From: Clostridia bacterium
GTDB taxonomy: Bacteria > Bacillota > Clostridia > Christensenellales > Aristaeellaceae
Direction: 5' to 3'
NCBI GenBank assembly: GCA_017550745.1
Contig: JAFZOG010000160.1
Span: 1-64,000 of the forward strand
DNA: 64,000 nt
Shown: positions 61,146 through 64,000 of the stretch, piece after piece
How the letters are laid out: each line of letters opens with the position of its first letter
Position numbering within the stretch: the stretch's first letter is position 1
Notes under the pieces: model-generated
Seen by the model: the letters and a program-made list of their open reading frames with translations, nothing else
Database searches by the model: none
What the model was told of the DNA's origin: nothing
Made by a program: the position numbers and the translations under genes

Positions 61146-62027
61146 ATGAAACGGTTGATTTGTTTGACGCTGATGGCTGCGATGCTGCTGACCGCCGCGA
61201 TGGCAGCGGCGGAAACCGCGCCTTCCCTGTCCTTTGCTGACTTGACCGACCTGGATTGGAGGTTCAGCAGCGGCGTCGGCGCGTGGTATACCTTCATGTG
61301 GTTGGAGGAGGACGGCACATTCACCGGTGAATTCCATGACAGCGAAATGGGAGAAACAGGTGAAGGCTATCCCGACGGCACGGTGTACGGCTGCCTGTTC
61401 CACGGGAAAATGACCCTGGTTGGACAGGTGGATGAATACTCCTGGAAAATCCACGTGGATGCCCTGGATCTGGACGAAGGGCAGGCGCCGGAGGTCATTG
61501 AGGACGGCATGCGCTTTGTGACCTGTGACCCCTACGGCCTGAAAGCCGGCAATGATATGCTGCTGTACCTGCCCGGCACGCCGGTGGAAAAGCTGCCTGA
61601 AGATTTTGTTTTCTGGGCGCATCTCTATTCCTTCGGTGAGGACATGAAAGAACTGCCTTATTACGGGCTTTATGACCCGCAGGAGGAAACCGGGTTTATC
61701 GGCGAACAACCTTATGGCAGGGGCGAAGTGATCGTCGGCGCATGGCGGAAGGAAGGCGAAGAAGCAGCGGAATCCTATTCGCTGCTGATCCTGAAAAATG
61801 ACGGCACCGGAGAGCTGCTGCAATTGCCGGAGCAAACCGGTGTGCCGCTGGCCTGGTATGCCGAGAGCGAGGGCTGGACCGTGTGCTTCGCTTCCCCTGA
61901 CGTGACCGTCAAAATGACCTATAACGAAGAAACAGACCGTCTGACCGTCACGGAAGGAGATCAGGCAACGGTGTATTGCCGTGATTGGTGGACAGAATCG
62001 GAATTGTTTTTTTCAGAAAGCTTATAG
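61146..62027 (+). CDS. Hypothetical exported protein
   Basis: A 293-aa protein with signal peptide MKRLICLTLMAAMLLTAAMAAAE. The mature part is acidic, Trp/Tyr-rich and beta-like (SSGVGAWYTFMWLEEDGTFTG, WKIHVDALDLDEG, YSLLILKNDGTGELLQLP), with two lipocalin-like halves suggested by the repeated strand pattern. GAAGGAAA before the ATG. Secreted or surface-released; no family recognised. Confidence 0.65.
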   Translation: MKRLICLTLMAAMLLTAAMAAAETAPSLSFADLTDLDWRFSSGVGAWYTFMWLEEDGTFTGEFHDSEMGETGEGYPDGTVYGCLFHGKMTLVGQVDEYSWKIHVDALDLDEGQAPEVIEDGMRFVTCDPYGLKAGNDMLLYLPGTPVEKLPEDFVFWAHLYSFGEDMKELPYYGLYDPQEETGFIGEQPYGRGEVIVGAWRKEGEEAAESYSLLILKNDGTGELLQLPEQTGVPLAWYAESEGWTVCFASPDVTVKMTYNEETDRLTVTEGDQATVYCRDWWTESELFFSESL

Positions 62028-62030
62028 AAG

Positions 62031-62071
62031 ATCAGAGCCGCCTCGCAAAACTGTGAGGCGGCTCTGATTTT
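62031..62071. terminator. Bidirectional terminator
   Basis: A perfect 14-bp stem (ATCAGAGCCGCCTC and complement) with a 10-base loop and TTT. It lies between converging genes. Confidence 0.9.
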
Positions 62072-62083
62072 ATACGGCCAGGC

Positions 62084-63103
62084 TTATTTCTGCTCTTTTT
62101 CGTTTTCCTCGTCCTCGTCGTCTTCGTCGTCCAGGTCTTCTTCGGAGGCCAGGCCGCGGTTGATCTGCACGCCTTCCATGTGGGCGTTGATATACTTGTC
62201 GAAAACACCGTTGGTGTAGCTTGCGTAGACGAACCGGGCCAGGGCAAAACCGATCAGGATATAATACGCGCCCAGGGCCAGCAGGGCCAGCAGCGCGCCG
62301 GTGAACAGGAAGATGGCCAGGCAGATGACGGAAGGCAACAGCATGATCAGCCGGATGCCTACGGTCTGGGGCAGGCGGCCCACAGCCATGATCAGGCTGT
62401 TGCGGACCAGTTGGGGAAAGGATACTTTATAGGTGACCATCATGGGATACATGAACGTGACGCCCAGTATCCACACGATGCCAATGACCACGATCAGCAT
62501 CTGGGGCACCATAAAAATCACATTGGATGCCGCCTGTTGTCCGTAAAACTGATAGCCTACATACAAGACGATCGGCAGCACAGACGTGATGGCGGAAACC
62601 AGCAGGCCCTGCTTCCAGTTATCCTTGACGGCGTCCTTGAAATCAGCCCAGATGAAGGCGTGCTCGTCGCGGCTCCAGTTGCGGGTCACATACGCAAGGC
62701 CCGCCTGCACAGGGCCGGTGATGGCAATGCAGGGGATGCACCAGAGGCAGAACGTGGACAGGATACTCCGCGCCATTTCCACCATCCACACGTCCAGATC
62801 CAAACCGGCGAGCAGGCTGATCTGCTCCTCCACCAGGTCGCCCATATCGCCTGTCTCCACATAAGCGGCGTATTGGCTGCGGATCATGAGCACATTGACC
62901 AGCGTGGTGACACAGTAGCCGATGAGAATAATCAGCGGCAGCCAGGCGGCGATGGTCATCAGGTTAATCCTGCACAGCGCGGAAAAACGCACCCGCAGCA
63001 TCTCCCAAAAGAGCTGCCATCGGTTCCTGGGCAGGTCTTCCCTCCGAAAATCCCCTTTTCCGCTTTTGCCGTAATAATAATTGTTCATCAATTTTCCAAA
63101 CAT
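62084..63103 (-). CDS. DUF624/YesL-like membrane protein
   Basis: A 339-aa protein. A polar start MFGKLMNNYYYGKSGKGDF is followed by TM helices near 50-72, 110-135, 165-185, 195-220, 240-262 and 270-300. The layout resembles YesL/DUF624 proteins that accompany pectin and oligosaccharide importers in Bacillota. The last 20 residues are almost wholly Asp/Glu. ATG at 63103 follows GGAGG by 8-9 bases; the frame to 63163 is rejected. Single gene with its own promoter; function unknown. Confidence 0.72.
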   Translation of the reverse strand: MFGKLMNNYYYGKSGKGDFRREDLPRNRWQLFWEMLRVRFSALCRINLMTIAAWLPLIILIGYCVTTLVNVLMIRSQYAAYVETGDMGDLVEEQISLLAGLDLDVWMVEMARSILSTFCLWCIPCIAITGPVQAGLAYVTRNWSRDEHAFIWADFKDAVKDNWKQGLLVSAITSVLPIVLYVGYQFYGQQAASNVIFMVPQMLIVVIGIVWILGVTFMYPMMVTYKVSFPQLVRNSLIMAVGRLPQTVGIRLIMLLPSVICLAIFLFTGALLALLALGAYYILIGFALARFVYASYTNGVFDKYINAHMEGVQINRGLASEEDLDDEDDEDEENEKEQK

Positions 63104-63174
63104 TGGGCGATTCCTCCAAATACATACCACAGCTTTGCGTTTCCGATCCTTGCCGGAAAACACTGAGTATAGAC

Positions 63175-63203
63175 ATTATACTATATTTTTCTCCAATTGA
63201 AAA
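63175..63203 (-). promoter_or_regulatory. Promoter of the DUF624-like gene
   Basis: Minus strand TTTTCA (63203-63198), a 17-bp spacer and TATAAT (63180-63175), about 72 bases before the start. Confidence 0.5.
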
Positions 63204-63325
63204 CCATCAATTTTATGAAAAACAAACTGTTCTTAGAATCCGGGGCGAAAAAGGTGGAGAAAACAAAAAATGAACAGCGCGCGGGCGTGCGTTTCCCTGC
63301 GCTGTTCTTGCTTCAAAGAGTAAAA

Positions 63326-64000
63326 TTATGTCCTTACGAATGCGTCGTAAATGGATTTCACGGCAGTTTCAAAGTCGTCTTCATCCACGCCGACGATGAT
63401 GTTCAGCTCGCTGCTGCCCTGGTCGATGGTGCGGATAGAGATCCCCTGGGAGGAAATCGCCGTGAACAGCCGGGCGGCGGTACCAAAGTTGCGCACCATG
63501 CCGCGTCCAACAGTAGCGATCAGTGCAAGATGGTCGGACACGGTGATGGTGTCCGGCTCGCAAAGCTCCCGGATGCGGGCCAGGACCTGTTCCCTGTGGG
63601 GCTCCAGCGCTTTCCCGTTCACCACTACACACATGGTATCGATGCCGGTAGGCAGATGTTCAAAGCTGATGTCGTATTCCTCGAAAGCCTGCAGCACCCT
63701 TCGGCCGAAGCCCAGCTCGGAGTTCATCATGTCTTTTTCCACCGACACGATGGTAAACCCCTTGTGGCCCGCGATGCCGGTGATCACGTGGGCCACGTCG
63801 TTCTGCCCCGCGTTGGCGCGAATCATGGTGCCGGGATGCTTGGGGTCGTTGGTGTTGCGGATATTGGTGGGAATGCCCGCCTTGCGGACAGGAAATACGG
63901 CGTCCTCATGCAGCACGGTCGCGCCCATGTAGGACAGCTCGCGCAATTCACGATAGGTCAGGGTGGAAATATACTGCGCGTCCGGGACGATCCGCGGGTC
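63326..64000 (-). CDS. Aspartate kinase, C-terminal part (gene continues outside window)
   Basis: The last 224 residues of an aspartokinase; the frame is open to the window edge (DPRIVPDAQYISTLTYRELR leads into ELSYMGATVLHEDAVFPV). This covers the end of the kinase domain and both regulatory ACT domains (GFTIVSVEKDMMNSELGFGRR; LALIATVGRGMVRNFGTAARLF). It phosphorylates aspartate, the first step to lysine, threonine and methionine. Which feedback class (lysine or threonine) cannot be told without the N-terminal part. Confidence 0.93.
   Translation of the reverse strand, partial: DPRIVPDAQYISTLTYRELRELSYMGATVLHEDAVFPVRKAGIPTNIRNTNDPKHPGTMIRANAGQNDVAHVITGIAGHKGFTIVSVEKDMMNSELGFGRRVLQAFEEYDISFEHLPTGIDTMCVVVNGKALEPHREQVLARIRELCEPDTITVSDHLALIATVGRGMVRNFGTAARLFTAISSQGISIRTIDQGSSELNIIVGVDEDDFETAVKSIYDAFVRT

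Noticed and set aside
1..64000. CRISPR arrays, rRNA and tRNA genes, prophage
   Set aside because: No regularly spaced repeats, no rRNA-like or cloverleaf sequences and no phage structural genes were noticed while reading both strands; a short tRNA could still be missed without a covariance search.

Overview
The window looks like a chromosomal segment of a spore-forming, anaerobic gut or rumen Clostridia (Bacillota). Support comes from four sporulation genes (spoIVB, spoIIP, yabP, yabQ), AGGAGG-type ribosome binding sites, many ATGA/GTGA stop-start overlaps, LplB/YtcP/YtcQ-type sugar importers without their own ATPase, and a Clostridia-type purine operon. Base composition is moderately GC-rich. 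A Christensenellales/Aristaeellaceae-like lineage is my guess only. No rRNA, tRNA, CRISPR array or prophage was seen.

Layout. 1-500: debris of an IS1182-like transposase abutting a decayed gene. 0.57-2.8 kb: KptA RNA 2'-phosphotransferase, a small membrane protein and a DUF4097 lipoprotein. 2.8-14.6 kb: a peptidoglycan-sugar salvage region. It holds a dipeptide epimerase, a class C beta-lactamase-like hydrolase and a murK-murQ pair. From a divergent promoter runs an operon of ABC permease, permease, solute-binding protein, NamZ-like and NagZ-like hydrolases and a GH130 phosphorylase. 14.6-25.6 kb: a tandem PPK2 polyphosphate kinase, a PdaB-like deacetylase, an SSB, an Atg22-like MFS protein, and a three-gene operon (unknown 717-aa coiled-coil protein, SpoU methyltransferase, NadB-like flavoprotein), then spoIVB.

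25.8-38.5 kb: purine operon purE-purC-purF-purM-purN-purO-AICAR transformylase-purD-purL. The IMP-forming steps are split over two proteins instead of a fused PurH. A Phd/RelE-type toxin-antitoxin module with its own promoter and operator sits between the AICAR transformylase gene and purD. 38.5-44.6 kb: DUF1614, spoIIP, an unknown membrane protein, a NadD-YqeK fusion, rsfS, an ArsC-like protein, a zinc-ribbon protein and an aldose epimerase-like protein.

44.7-56.0 kb: a second CUT1-type importer locus. Permeases and a very large binding protein are followed by two small four-TM proteins, an ATPase, two more small four-TM proteins and a GH105 hydrolase; a convergent AraC regulator and a second ATPase follow. 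By analogy with B. subtilis YtcQ-YteP-YtcP-YteR it probably handles pectin (rhamnogalacturonan) fragments. The four-TM proteins have no function I recognise and are the best candidate here for an undescribed component set. 56.2-64 kb: a GlsB-like protein, yabPQ, a diguanylate cyclase, a macro-domain protein, a VWA protein, hypotheticals, a DUF624-like protein and the 3' end of an aspartate kinase gene.

The two UgpC/MsmX-type ATPases at 50.6 and 55.0 kb could energise both importers, since the peptidoglycan-sugar importer has no ATPase. Start sites were chosen by ribosome binding sites. Families were recognised by reading protein sequences, without database searches.
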